This document shows, in pieces, positions 34,931 to 43,421 of a DNA stretch of 64,000 nt. Below the pieces are notes generated by a model. The model searched no databases, was not told the DNA's origin, and saw only the letters and a program-made list of their open reading frames with translations. The DNA is from Curtobacterium sp. VKM Ac-1393 (GTDB taxonomy: Bacteria > Actinomycetota > Actinomycetes > Actinomycetales > Microbacteriaceae): contig NZ_JADKRW010000001.1 in assembly GCF_015350995.1 (NCBI RefSeq), positions 261,702-325,701 of the forward strand, given 5' to 3'. The first letter of the stretch is position 1. Every line of letters starts with the position of its first letter. The position numbers and the translations under genes are program-made.

Positions 34931-36645
34931 TTCTGGTCCCCCTGCGCCTTCTGCTCCTGCAGGATCTGCTTGCCGGCTGCGCTGTCACGGAGCCGCAGCT
35001 TCGTGAAGATGAGCAGCGGCGCGGAGTCGTAGTTCTGCGGTGCCATGTACGGGTCCTTCGCGGTGGGCCAGCCGACGAACTTGCCGGTGTTGAAGAGGCC
35101 CCAGAGTCCGCCGTAGTACATGCCGATGACGGGCAGGTCGTCGTAGACGATCTCCTGCAGCTGGTTCAGGATCTCCTGCTGCTTCGCCGTGTCCGTCGTG
35201 GCCTTGTACTCGTCGAGGAGCTTCTGGGTGTCGGCGTTCTTGTACCGCTCGTAGTTGTTCACCGTCGACTTGCCGACCGGCTGGTAGAAGTCGCTGCTGA
35301 GCAGGGAGTTGAACGCCTGGTAGACGTCGCCGTTGCCCATGCCGCCCATCGCCATGTCGAACGTGCCGTTGTTGATGTTCTGCTGGTACCCGGCGGGCTG
35401 CGGGGCCTGGATCGTCACCTTGATGCCGATGGCCGTCAGGGAGCGACGGACCTCTTGCGCGGCGCGGAGCCAGTCCGAGTAGCCGTTCGCGGTCATGATG
35501 GTGATGGACAGCTGCTTGCCGTCCTTCATGATCTTGCCGCCCTGGTCGGTGTACCCGGACTTCGCGAACGCGGCCTTCGCGGCGTCGACGTCCTGCGTGA
35601 TCATGCCCTGGTCGGGGATGTCCGGGTTGAGGTACTGCTCCTGGTTCGGCAGGATCAGACCGGTCTGGCCCGCTGCCGTCAGGTTGCCCTCGGACGCGGT
35701 CTCGGCGATGTCGTCACGGTTCAGCGCGAGCGAGATGCCCTTGCGGACGTTGACGTCGTTGTACGGCGCCTTCGTCAGGTTCGGGATGAGGCCGATCACG
35801 CCGCCGGCCGGGAACCACCACTGGTTCGTCTTCGACGCGGCACCCCAGGTGCCCTTGACGTCGGAGATGAACGAGTACGCCCAGTCGTAGCCGCGGGTGA
35901 CGGTGTCGAGCTGCGTGTTCGTCGCCGGCAGGATGAGGTGCTTGATGGCGATCTTGTCGGCCTGCCAGTACGTCGGGTTCTTGTTCATCGAGTACTGCTG
36001 GTCGGTGTAGTTGCCGAGCACGAACGGGCCGGTGCCGACCGGGTTCGGGTCACGGAACGTCGTGGGGTCCTTCACCCCGCCCCAGTGCTGCTCGCCGAGG
36101 ATGTACGTCGCGCCGATGATGTTCAGGCTCGGCACGTCGTCGCTCTTGAGGTGGAAGACGACGTGGTCGCCGTCCTGCTCGATGCTCTTGATGTGCTGCC
36201 AGGCGCCCTTGACGTCCATCGCCGGGAACTTCTTCAGCAGGTCGAACGTGAAGACGACGTCCTTCGCCGAGAACGGCGAGCCGTCGGACCACTCGACGCC
36301 CTGGCGGATCGTCATGTCGATCGTGCTGGCGTCCGGCTGGCTCCACTTGCTGGCCAGCCACGGGGTGCCCTTGCCGTCGAGCGGGTTGATCTCGATGAGC
36401 GGCTCGTACATCCACTTGGAGGCCGTGCGGGCGTTCGCGATGTACGGGTTGAAGTTGCGGTCGAACAGCGGGTTGCCGCGGTCCGCGTTGATGAGCATCG
36501 TGTCCTTGCCGATGGTGGGATCGGGTTCGGATCGGACCTGGATGCTGCAGCCGGTGGCCATGAGGGCCACGACTGCGAGCCCGGCGATGGCCGCGACGAG
36601 GCGGCCTCGACGTCGGGCGCCGTTGCGCTGTGGGGGAAGCGTCAT
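34927..36645 (-). CDS. Family-5 extracellular solute-binding lipoprotein
   Basis: 572 residues from the ATG at 36645; GGAGG lies 11 bases upstream and the promoter maps about 30 bases before it. An in-frame TTG at 36684 would overlap the -10. Lipobox MATGC gives a lipidated Cys. The body has the SBP_bac_5 pattern (WMYEPLIEINP, VEWSDGSPFSAKDVVFTFDLL). Family-5 proteins bind oligopeptides but also cello-oligosaccharides. Here the GH1 enzyme and LacI regulator argue for a beta-glucoside or oligosaccharide ligand. Confidence 0.88.
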   Translation of the reverse strand: MTLPPQRNGARRRGRLVAAIAGLAVVALMATGCSIQVRSEPDPTIGKDTMLINADRGNPLFDRNFNPYIANARTASKWMYEPLIEINPLDGKGTPWLASKWSQPDASTIDMTIRQGVEWSDGSPFSAKDVVFTFDLLKKFPAMDVKGAWQHIKSIEQDGDHVVFHLKSDDVPSLNIIGATYILGEQHWGGVKDPTTFRDPNPVGTGPFVLGNYTDQQYSMNKNPTYWQADKIAIKHLILPATNTQLDTVTRGYDWAYSFISDVKGTWGAASKTNQWWFPAGGVIGLIPNLTKAPYNDVNVRKGISLALNRDDIAETASEGNLTAAGQTGLILPNQEQYLNPDIPDQGMITQDVDAAKAAFAKSGYTDQGGKIMKDGKQLSITIMTANGYSDWLRAAQEVRRSLTAIGIKVTIQAPQPAGYQQNINNGTFDMAMGGMGNGDVYQAFNSLLSSDFYQPVGKSTVNNYERYKNADTQKLLDEYKATTDTAKQQEILNQLQEIVYDDLPVIGMYYGGLWGLFNTGKFVGWPTAKDPYMAPQNYDSAPLLIFTKLRLRDSAAGKQILQEQKAQGDQK

Positions 36646-36682
36646 TGCTCGGTCGACCTCCGTGTCGAATCGGTACTGGGTC

Positions 36683-36711
36683 AATGTATGCGCTTACATC
36701 GCGGCGCGCAA
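36683..36711 (-). promoter_or_regulatory. Transport-operon promoter with LacI-type operator
   Basis: On the minus strand TTGCGC (36711-36706) and TACATT (36688-36683) are 17 bases apart. TGTATGCGCTTACA (36685-36698, plus strand) is a near-perfect LacI-family palindrome, overlapping the -10. The LacI gene next door (36903-38003) is the obvious candidate repressor. Confidence 0.75.
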
Positions 36712-36794
36712 CACCGGGTTTTCGTGCCGGGGTGGCACGGTGCGCGGGGCCGTCGGGCGGCGAGCGTCGCACGGTGCGAGGGGCGTCGTGCATG

Positions 36795-36855
36795 GTGCGA
36801 GGTTCCGTCCGTGGTGCGAGCTCGCCAGGCCCGCACCGAACACGGAACCTCGCAC
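36795..36855. repeat. Intergenic hairpin with GAGGTTCCG core
   Basis: A 14-bp perfect stem, 36795-36808 with 36842-36855, has a 33-nt loop and sits 48 bases beyond the LacI stop, probably as its terminator. GTGCGAGG-type words recur several times in 36740-36895. The stem core resembles the 87-bp repeats at 40581 and 54965. Confidence 0.6.
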
Positions 36856-36902
36856 GGGACACTCGCGGCTCGCACGGTGCGAGGGCGAGCGAGCGACGCG
36901 CG

Positions 36903-38003
36903 TCACAGCGCCGGCGGGCAGCTCTCGCGCAGCAGCACCTCGACGGGCAGGCGGACGGCGCGCGGCGGTCCCTCGCGGTGGTCCAGCCGATCGACGATCG
37001 CGCGCACCGCCGCACGTCCGAGCTCCCCCATCGGCTGGTGCACCGTGGTGAGCCGCGGCGACGAGAAGCGCCCGGCGTCGATGCCGTCGAAGCCGGTGAC
37101 GACCACGTCCTCCGGCACACGCAGCCCCAGCGCCACGGCGGCGTCGAGCACCCCGAGCGCCGACTGGTCGTTCGAGCAGACCACGGCCCGGGGCACGTCG
37201 CCCGACAGCAGCGACGCCGCGAGTTCCCGCGCACGCGCCCGACCGAAGTCACCGTGCACCACCCGGACCGACGACGCCGGCACTCCGTGGTCCGCCAACG
37301 CCGACCGGAAGCCCGTCGAGCGCTCCATGTCGTCCGGCGAGTCGATCGGCCCCGCGACGTACGCGAGCGAGCGGATGCCGAGCCGCCCGATCACGTGGGA
37401 CGCGAGCGTCCGCATGCCCGCCGTGTTGTCCACGCTCACCGAGTCGAAGCCGTGCGACCGCCGGTCGTCGGCGAGCACCACCACCGGGATGCGCCGGGCG
37501 ACGTGCTCGAGCAGGTCGTCCGGCACGGTCTGCGCCAGCACCGCGAGGCCGTCCACCCGACCGGCGACGTCGTTGACGATCACGTCGCGCGAGGACCCCC
37601 GGCCCGCGGCGACCATGAGCGCGAGACCGCGCTGCCAGGCTTCGACCTCAGCACCACGCAGGACCTCGTCGAAGTACAGGTTCGACGAGAACGGCTGCGT
37701 CACGTGCCGCCGGTCGTCAACCACGCGGACGCCACCGTCGGTGACGAGGTCGGGCCGCTCGTCGGGCACCACGTCGAACCCGGGCAGCAGCAGCCCGACG
37801 ACGCCGGTGCGCTTGCCGGCGAGGGCGCGGGCGTTGCCGGAGGGGACGTAGCCGAGGCTGCGGATCGCCGCCTGGACGCGGTCGCGGGTGCCCTCGCGGA
37901 CGGCGTCCGGCGTGCGGAGCACGCGCGAGACGGTCGCGATCGAGACGTTCGCGGCACTGGCCACGTCGTAGACCGTGGGAGGTGCCGTGCGTGGTGCAGC
38001 CAA
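36903..38003 (-). CDS. LacI-family transcriptional repressor
   Basis: 366 residues from the TTG at 38003, chosen because GGGAGG lies 6 bases upstream and the HTH then starts at residue 10; the frame is open further upstream. HTH: TVYDVASAANVSIATVSRVL, then the hinge VPSGNARALAGKRT. The periplasmic-binding-like domain has VDGLAVLAQT, VSVDNTAGM and FDGIDAGRFSSPRLTTV. It most likely controls the adjacent transporter and beta-glucosidase operon through the palindrome at 36685-36698. Confidence 0.9.
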   Translation of the reverse strand: MAAPRTAPPTVYDVASAANVSIATVSRVLRTPDAVREGTRDRVQAAIRSLGYVPSGNARALAGKRTGVVGLLLPGFDVVPDERPDLVTDGGVRVVDDRRHVTQPFSSNLYFDEVLRGAEVEAWQRGLALMVAAGRGSSRDVIVNDVAGRVDGLAVLAQTVPDDLLEHVARRIPVVVLADDRRSHGFDSVSVDNTAGMRTLASHVIGRLGIRSLAYVAGPIDSPDDMERSTGFRSALADHGVPASSVRVVHGDFGRARARELAASLLSGDVPRAVVCSNDQSALGVLDAAVALGLRVPEDVVVTGFDGIDAGRFSSPRLTTVHQPMGELGRAAVRAIVDRLDHREGPPRAVRLPVEVLLRESCPPAL

Positions 38004-38230
38004 GCCGTGCCTCCCGTCCGACGTCCGCTGGGTCGCACCGTGGCGGCGCGGCCGCACCATCCTAGGCATGCTCGGCGGCGCGACCTCTCCACAGGTGTGC
38101 AGATGCCTTGCGACGACGGACGCGGGCGCGCGAGACTGTTGCGACCTCAGTACGTCCCGTGAGGAAGCGCACCGGCGGGCAGGATGCCCGCGAACACCAC
38201 GATGCCCACACACAGGGGAAGGACACCGAC

Positions 38231-38386
38231 ATGTCACAGGCGACACGATCCGGAAGCAAGCTGGCGAACCGCGCGAGCCACGACGAGGCCGAGGTGCGCG
38301 ACGCGCTGCTCGACCGCACCGACGGCAGCGGCGGCGCGACGTTCGACCAACTCGACGCGGCAGAGGAGCGTCCGGACCGCCCGTAG
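38231..38386 (+). CDS. Small acidic hypothetical protein
   Basis: 51 residues from the ATG at 38231, with GGAAGGA 8 bases upstream. It is polar and charged (SHDEAEVRDALLDRTDGS, QLDAAEERPDRP), with no membrane segment or known domain. A GC-rich hairpin (38175-38191) lies in the leader. It is probably real because of the good ribosome site and isolated position; function unknown. Confidence 0.55.
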   Translation: MSQATRSGSKLANRASHDEAEVRDALLDRTDGSGGATFDQLDAAEERPDRP

Positions 38387-38484
38387 CGGGTCACGTCCGG
38401 CGTGCCTGCGGCGCATCCGGGAGGCCCGGCTCGGCAGCTCCTGCCGGGTCGCGGCCGGACGCGGTCGCGTCCACCGCGCCCACT

Positions 38485-38550
38485 GCGTCAGCCGCGTCAG
38501 CCGCGTCAGCCGACGTTGGCCGACGTTGGCCGACGTTGACCGACGTTGGC
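38485..38550. repeat. Two adjoining short tandem repeats
   Basis: GCGTCAGCC occurs three times in a row (38485-38511). It is followed by four copies of the decamer CGACGTTGGC (38511-38550, one with a single change). The array lies in the gap before the GntR gene stop at 38555. Confidence 0.85.
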
Positions 38551-38554
38551 CGGA

Positions 38555-39256
38555 TCAGCGCTCGGCGGCCCCGATGATCGTCATGCCCGCGCCGCGCAGG
38601 CGTCGTCGCTCTTGGGCGATCCAGCCGAGCAACCGGTCGTTCGTGCCGGCGACGTGCGCGGCGACGAGGTCGGCCGCACGGTCGGCGTCCCCGTCGCGCA
38701 CGGCGTCGATGATGGCGCTGTGCTCGTCCCAGGCGGCGTCGCGGGCCTCGGGCGTGCGCACCTCGATCCACCGGGTGCGCTCGAGACGGGTCAGGGCGTC
38801 GGCGATCGCGTCGGTGACGAACCGGTTGCCGCCGAGCGCGGCCAGGTCGAGGTGGAACGTCGAGCCCATCCGGATGCCGGCCTGCTGGTCCGGCGTCGGG
38901 CGCAGGGCGTCGAGGTGGCCACGGACCTCGGCGAGCTGCTCGGCACTCGCTCGTGCGACGGCGAGCCGGACGGCGGCGGGTTCGAGCACGCCACGGAGCT
39001 CGGCGAGCGAGGCGATCTCGTCGAGGTCGATCGGGGTGACCGTCCACGAGCGGCCCTCGTGCAGGATGAGCCCTTCGCGCTCGAGCCGCGACAGTGCGGC
39101 GCGCACGGGGGTCCGAGAGGCATGGAAACGCGCCTCGAGACCACGCTCCGAGATGCGTTCCCCCGGCGCGATGTCGAGCGTCAGGATCGCCGCGCGCAGG
39201 TTGTCGTAGAGCTGGGCCGTCTGCGACACCGGGGTTGCATCGGTCGTCTCGGTCAC
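38555..39256 (-). CDS. GntR-family (FadR/FCD type) transcriptional regulator
   Basis: 233 residues from the GTG at 39256. The winged HTH is at about residues 15-75 (LRAAILTLDIAPGERISE, ARFHASRTPVRAALSRLEREGLI). The C-terminal all-helical FCD domain has the metal/ligand His in STFHLDLAALGGN and AWDEHSAIIDAVRDGD. Divergent from an MFS transporter with a doubled palindrome between them, so it probably regulates that gene and itself. The effector is unknown, typically a carboxylic acid. Confidence 0.88.
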   Translation of the reverse strand: MTETTDATPVSQTAQLYDNLRAAILTLDIAPGERISERGLEARFHASRTPVRAALSRLEREGLILHEGRSWTVTPIDLDEIASLAELRGVLEPAAVRLAVARASAEQLAEVRGHLDALRPTPDQQAGIRMGSTFHLDLAALGGNRFVTDAIADALTRLERTRWIEVRTPEARDAAWDEHSAIIDAVRDGDADRAADLVAAHVAGTNDRLLGWIAQERRRLRGAGMTIIGAAER

Positions 39257-39288
39257 GGCACGCAAGCCTAGTAGCGGTCGGGCGGGAA

Positions 39289-39311
39289 TGGTATACCGTT
39301 CTGGTATACCA
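39289..39311. promoter_or_regulatory. Doubled GGTATACC palindrome (GntR operator)
   Basis: Two copies of GGTATACC (39290-39297 and 39303-39310) are spaced 13 bases centre to centre in the divergent GntR/MFS gap. TGGTATACCA-like sites are typical of FCD-type GntR regulators. Confidence 0.75.
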
Positions 39312-39341
39312 ACTGCTTCCGACGCGAAACGATGCGACCGC

Positions 39342-40559
39342 ATGCGAACCCCGAGCCCGACCACGACCACCGCGACCCCGACCACCAGCACGATCGGTCC
39401 GCGTGCGTGGACGATGCTCGCGCTCGGGGTCGCCGCGCAGGCCGCCGGCACGCTCGTGGTGACGACGCCCGCCCTGCTCATCCCGTACCTGCACGCGAAC
39501 GGCATTTCCCTGACCGTCGCCGGCGTGCTCGCCGCCGCACCGACGTTCGGCATGGTCCTGACGCTCATCGCCTGGGGTGCGATCACCGACCGGTTCGGCG
39601 AGCGGCTCGTGATCGCCGGCGGGTTGGTCCTGACGACCCTCGCGGTCGTCGGCGCCTGGCTCGCGGCGGGTGACCCGGTGCTGCTCGGCCTGGCGTTCCT
39701 GGCGGCCGGCATGACCAGCGCTTCGACGAACGCGGCGAGCGGCCGGGTGGTCGTCGGGTGGTTCCCGAAGGAGCGGCGTGGGCTGGCCATGGGGATCCGG
39801 CAGATGTCGCAGCCGCTCGGGGTCACGCTCGCGGCGGTCACGGTCCCGCAACTCGCCGAGGGGTCCGGCATCCGGGCAGCCCTCGTCCTGCCGGTCGTCC
39901 TCTGCGCCGTGCTCGCGGCCCTGTGCGCCATCGGCATCCAGAACCCGCCACGGCCGGCCCGGAACACGGCACCGGCTGCGACGACGGCGAACCCGTACCG
40001 CTCGAGCGGCTTCCTGTGGCGGATCCACGCGGTGTCGATCCTGCTCGTGGTGCCGCAGTTCACCCTGTCGACCTACGGGTTGGTGTGGCTCGTCGGCCTC
40101 GGCTGGTCGACCCCGGCGGCGGGACTGCTCGTCGGGGCGTCGCAGTTCGTCGGCGCGATCGGTCGGATCCTGGTCGGGGTGTGGAGCGACCGAGCGGGCT
40201 CGCGGGTCGGACCGCTGCGGGTCGTCGTGGTGAGCGCGGCCGTCGTGATGGGCCTGCTCGCCCTGGTCGACGTCACGCACCTGGCCGCCGGGGCCGTGTT
40301 CCTGGTCATCGCGACGAGCGTCACGGTGGCGGACAACGGCCTGGCCTACACGTCGGTCGCCGAGGCGGCCGGGCCCTTCTGGTCCGGCCGGGCACTCGGC
40401 ACGCAGAACACCGGGCAGTTCATCGCGGCGAGCGCCGTCGGTCCGGGCATCGGCGCCCTGGTCACCGCGCTCGGGTTCGCGGCGTCCTTCGGCATCGTGG
40501 CCGTGCTCCCGCTGCTGGCGCTGCCGCTGGTTCCGCGCGCGGACCGTTCCCACGACTGA
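39342..40559 (+). CDS. MFS transporter
   Basis: 405 residues from the ATG at 39342; a longer frame from 39288 would begin inside the operator. About 12 membrane helices. The MFS loop 2-3 motif is present as GAITDRFGERLVIAGG, and the central part has GWFPKERRGLAMGIRQM. Substrate unknown; control by an FCD GntR suggests an organic acid or sugar acid. Confidence 0.85.
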   Translation: MRTPSPTTTTATPTTSTIGPRAWTMLALGVAAQAAGTLVVTTPALLIPYLHANGISLTVAGVLAAAPTFGMVLTLIAWGAITDRFGERLVIAGGLVLTTLAVVGAWLAAGDPVLLGLAFLAAGMTSASTNAASGRVVVGWFPKERRGLAMGIRQMSQPLGVTLAAVTVPQLAEGSGIRAALVLPVVLCAVLAALCAIGIQNPPRPARNTAPAATTANPYRSSGFLWRIHAVSILLVVPQFTLSTYGLVWLVGLGWSTPAAGLLVGASQFVGAIGRILVGVWSDRAGSRVGPLRVVVVSAAVVMGLLALVDVTHLAAGAVFLVIATSVTVADNGLAYTSVAEAAGPFWSGRALGTQNTGQFIAASAVGPGIGALVTALGFAASFGIVAVLPLLALPLVPRADRSHD

Positions 40560-40580
40560 CACGCGCGGTGCTGAGCCGCC

Positions 40581-40667
40581 GAGGTTCCACGACTCGCCGC
40601 ACACGGTTCACCGAGGTTCCGATGAACCGCGGCGCGAGCCCCGAGGTTCCGAGATTTCGGAACCTCG
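40581..40667. repeat. 87-bp dispersed repeat, copy A, doubling as terminator
   Basis: The first 20 and last 19 bases are identical to copy B (54965-55051) with the same total length and a partly conserved middle. The 3' half forms a 12-bp perfect stem (40641-40652 with 40657-40668) extended to 40636/40674 with one bulge. It lies between convergent genes (stops at 40559 and 40712) and likely terminates both. Confidence 0.8.
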
Positions 40668-40711
40668 GGGGCTCGGGGCTCGGAACCTCGGGGCTCGCAC
40701 GGCTCCGCGAA

Positions 40712-41875
40712 CTACGCGGGGACGACCGGGCCGACGGGCCAGCGCAGCAGCGCGGCGGCGGGAGCACCCCCGGGCAACGACGCGGCGTTGACGAGCACGA
40801 GCTCGGCATCGGTCAGCACCGCGGCCCGCACGAGCGCGCACACCGCCGGCACCGCACCGATGACCGGCGTCCCCGCTGCCTGCTCCGGAGCCGTCGCGAC
40901 CCACGGCGCCCCGGCGAGCGCGAGCAGTGTGCGGTCCCCGATGGCCACGGCGTCGAGCGCGACCGTCGCACCCTGGGCCTGCTGCAGTGCCTCGACGACG
41001 GGTCCGAGGCCGGTGACGACCTGGTTGTCGCCACGGCCGACGTGTGTGCGCAGCGCGTCTTCCAGGTCGTGGCGGCGGGTGGCGACGACGCGGGCGAGTG
41101 CGGTCTCGACGTGCTCGACGAACGCCTGCTTCGAGCCGGCGTCGGCACGTGGGTCGCCCGGGAACACCGAGACGAGTGCGCGGGTCTCGGACGAGAGCGC
41201 CTTGACCAGCAGCTCGCGCGCGGTGACGTCCCCGGCGACGACGACCAGTCCGGGGCGGATCGTCCGCACGGCCTCGTCCACGGCGGCAGCTGTCTCGGAG
41301 GAGTTCTGCTTCCAGATCTCCTCGGTGTGCTGCTGCCAGTGCGGCTGCTTCCACCCGGTGCCGGCCTTGGCGTAGTGCAGGGTGTCGTTCCGGCCCGCCA
41401 CCTGCTGCTCGGACGCGTCGGCTGCGACCGGGGCGTGCCCGAGGCGGTAGGCGCGGAACGCCCCGCCCTCCTTGCCGGCATGGACCACCAGGAACGGCAG
41501 GTCGACGGGACGGTGTGCGACGAGCGGCACGAGGTCCGGCACGGCTCCGACGCCGACCGACTCCGCTCCGTGCACCTGCCCGGGCAGCACCTCGCTCAGC
41601 ACGACGACACCGTCGTGCACGAGCACGTACCGCGCGACGGGTGACGGGACGCCGGGCGCCTGTTCGAACTCGCCGGCGATGACGTCCACCACGTCGTCGG
41701 TCGCTCCCTGTGCGCGGAGTCCCTCTTCCACACCGCGGAGCTTGAGCGCCGCCTGTCGTCGGGGATCCTCGATGTTGCCGGAGACGTCGGCGTAGGCCCA
41801 GGCCCAGTTGCCGCCGCCCTCCAGTCGCTCTCCCAGGATCCGGTGCAGTTCGCTCGTCGCGTTGGTCGACGTCAT
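40712..41875 (-). CDS. Vms1/Rv2629-type (baeRF) release-factor-like protein
   Basis: 387 residues from the ATG at 41875 with GAGGAG upstream. The architecture resembles bacterial archaeo-eukaryotic release factor families and the Vms1-type peptidyl-tRNA hydrolases: an N-terminal domain (about 1-130), an eRF1-like middle domain (about 135-260, VVVAGDVTARELLVKALSS) and a C-terminal domain with alternating strands (about 260-387). Related M. tuberculosis Rv2629 is hypoxia-induced. A role in ribosome rescue or hibernation is inferred from the fold, not seen. Convergent with the MFS gene. Confidence 0.72.
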   Translation of the reverse strand: MTSTNATSELHRILGERLEGGGNWAWAYADVSGNIEDPRRQAALKLRGVEEGLRAQGATDDVVDVIAGEFEQAPGVPSPVARYVLVHDGVVVLSEVLPGQVHGAESVGVGAVPDLVPLVAHRPVDLPFLVVHAGKEGGAFRAYRLGHAPVAADASEQQVAGRNDTLHYAKAGTGWKQPHWQQHTEEIWKQNSSETAAAVDEAVRTIRPGLVVVAGDVTARELLVKALSSETRALVSVFPGDPRADAGSKQAFVEHVETALARVVATRRHDLEDALRTHVGRGDNQVVTGLGPVVEALQQAQGATVALDAVAIGDRTLLALAGAPWVATAPEQAAGTPVIGAVPAVCALVRAAVLTDAELVLVNAASLPGGAPAAALLRWPVGPVVPA

Positions 41876-41991
41876 GGCAGCTCCTCTCGGACGGTTGCCG
41901 GAGCCGATGAGCCCCGGCGCTCTCACGTGCGACCACACTCCACCTCGCCGCCACCGGGCGTCCACAGTCGGGAGCGAACACCCAGGCGCGA

Positions 41992-42019
41992 AACCACACC
42001 GACGCTCGGTTCTGTGGTT
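41992..42019. promoter_or_regulatory. Long-spaced palindrome upstream of the beta-galactoside operon
   Basis: AACCACA and TGTGGTT are perfect inverted arms 14 bases apart, ending 43 bases before the binding-protein ATG. It may be an operator; no cognate regulator is nearby. Confidence 0.35.
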
Positions 42020-42062
42020 GGCTGAACCGGACCCCGAATCGACGACGAACCGGAGTGCGGCA

Positions 42063-43421
42063 ATGACGCCACGACCACGACCCATCTCCAGACGACAGCT
42101 CCTGGGCTTCGGCATCGGCACGGCGGCGGCAGGGCTGCTCGCCGGCTGTGCGGTCCCCGGCTCCACCAACGTGAACAAGGCCGCTCTCGTGCCGGCCGCC
42201 GCGTCGGGCGAGACCGTCCAGCTCACGTACTGGGCCTGGCTGAAGGACCTGCAGAAGGTCTGCGACGTCTGGAACAAGACCCACCCGCACATCCAGGTGT
42301 CGGCGAACTGGATCCCTGGCGGCAACAGCGGCGGGTACCAGAAGATGTACTCCGCGCTCGCGGCCGGCGGCGGTCCGGACATCGGGCAGGTCGAGCTCCG
42401 GCAGATCCCCGAGTTCATGCTCGCCAACGGCCTGGTCGACCTCGCCCGCTACGGCGCGAAGGACTTCCAGTCGAAGTACGACGAGGCAGCTTGGGCGCAG
42501 GTGTCCTTCGTGGACGGCGTCTACGGCATCCCGCAGGACACCGGCCCGATGGGGTTCTACTACCAGACCGCGATCCTCGAGCAGGCCGGCGGCGAACCCC
42601 CGACGACCTGGGACGAGTGGCGCGACCTGGCCGAGAAGGTCCGGAAGACCGGCAAGCAGAACTACCTCGAGGTGTTCCCGGTCGCCGACGCCTCGCCGTT
42701 CGCCGCGTACGCGCAGCAGGCCGGCGCGCGCTGGTTCAAGGTCGACGGTGACGAGTGGGTCGTCGACATGACCGACGACAAGACCCTGATGGTGGCGGAC
42801 TTCTTCGACGGGGTGATCGACGACGGGCTCGTCGACACCAGCGCCGGTGCCTACTCCCCCGGGTGGTACGCCTCGGCCGCGAGCGGCAAGATCGCCGCCG
42901 TGACGAGCGCGAGCTGGGGCGACGCCCTGATCGAGTCCGTGCAGGGCGGCGAGGGCAAGTGGAAGGTCGCGAAGATGCAGACCTGGGGCGACACCGGTTT
43001 CGGGTCCAGCGCGATCGGCGGTTCGACGGCAGCGGTCCTGGCGAACGCGAAGCACCCGAAGGAGGCGCTCGAGTTCATCACGTGGATGACCACCTCGAAG
43101 GAGGGCATCGACGCCATGATCGAGCACTGCGGCATCGGGTGGTCCCCCGCGGTCGACTACATCGGCGCCCAACGCGAGAAGCCGAGCAAGTGGTTCTCCG
43201 GCCAGAACTACAACGAGGACGTCTTCGTGCCGGCCTCGCAGGAGCAGAACATCGACTGGTCGTGGTCGCCGGTGACGCAGTCGGCCTTCACGAGCCTGCA
43301 GAACCAGTTCCGCCGCAAGCTCACCTCCGGCCTCAAGCTCTCCGATGCGGTCGAGCTCGCCCAGAAGGAGATCGTCCAGTCCTTCAAGGACAAGGGCCTC
43401 AGCGTCAGGACGGCACGATGA
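42063..43421 (+). CDS. Family-1 sugar-binding lipoprotein of an ABC importer
   Basis: 452 residues from the ATG at 42063. The N-terminus has SRRQLLGFGIG (Tat-type) and the lipobox LLAGC. The body follows the SBP_bac_1 fold (VQLTYWAWL, GGGPDIGQVELRQIPEFM, VDGVYGIPQDTGPMGFYYQ). It precedes two MalF/MalG-type permeases and a beta-galactosidase, so a galactoside ligand is likely. No dedicated ATPase is encoded, so a shared MsiK-type ATPase is needed. Confidence 0.9.
   Translation: MTPRPRPISRRQLLGFGIGTAAAGLLAGCAVPGSTNVNKAALVPAAASGETVQLTYWAWLKDLQKVCDVWNKTHPHIQVSANWIPGGNSGGYQKMYSALAAGGGPDIGQVELRQIPEFMLANGLVDLARYGAKDFQSKYDEAAWAQVSFVDGVYGIPQDTGPMGFYYQTAILEQAGGEPPTTWDEWRDLAEKVRKTGKQNYLEVFPVADASPFAAYAQQAGARWFKVDGDEWVVDMTDDKTLMVADFFDGVIDDGLVDTSAGAYSPGWYASAASGKIAAVTSASWGDALIESVQGGEGKWKVAKMQTWGDTGFGSSAIGGSTAAVLANAKHPKEALEFITWMTTSKEGIDAMIEHCGIGWSPAVDYIGAQREKPSKWFSGQNYNEDVFVPASQEQNIDWSWSPVTQSAFTSLQNQFRRKLTSGLKLSDAVELAQKEIVQSFKDKGLSVRTAR

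Noticed and set aside
38391-40604. 737-codon minus frame across GntR and the MFS gene
   Set aside because: Runs through tandem repeats and the operator, and is a shadow of the MFS gene.
40561-40700. Short open frames across the 87-bp repeat (both copies give ...SEISEPR-like peptides)
   Set aside because: The similarity comes from the DNA repeat itself; there are no ribosome sites and the segment is a hairpin terminator.
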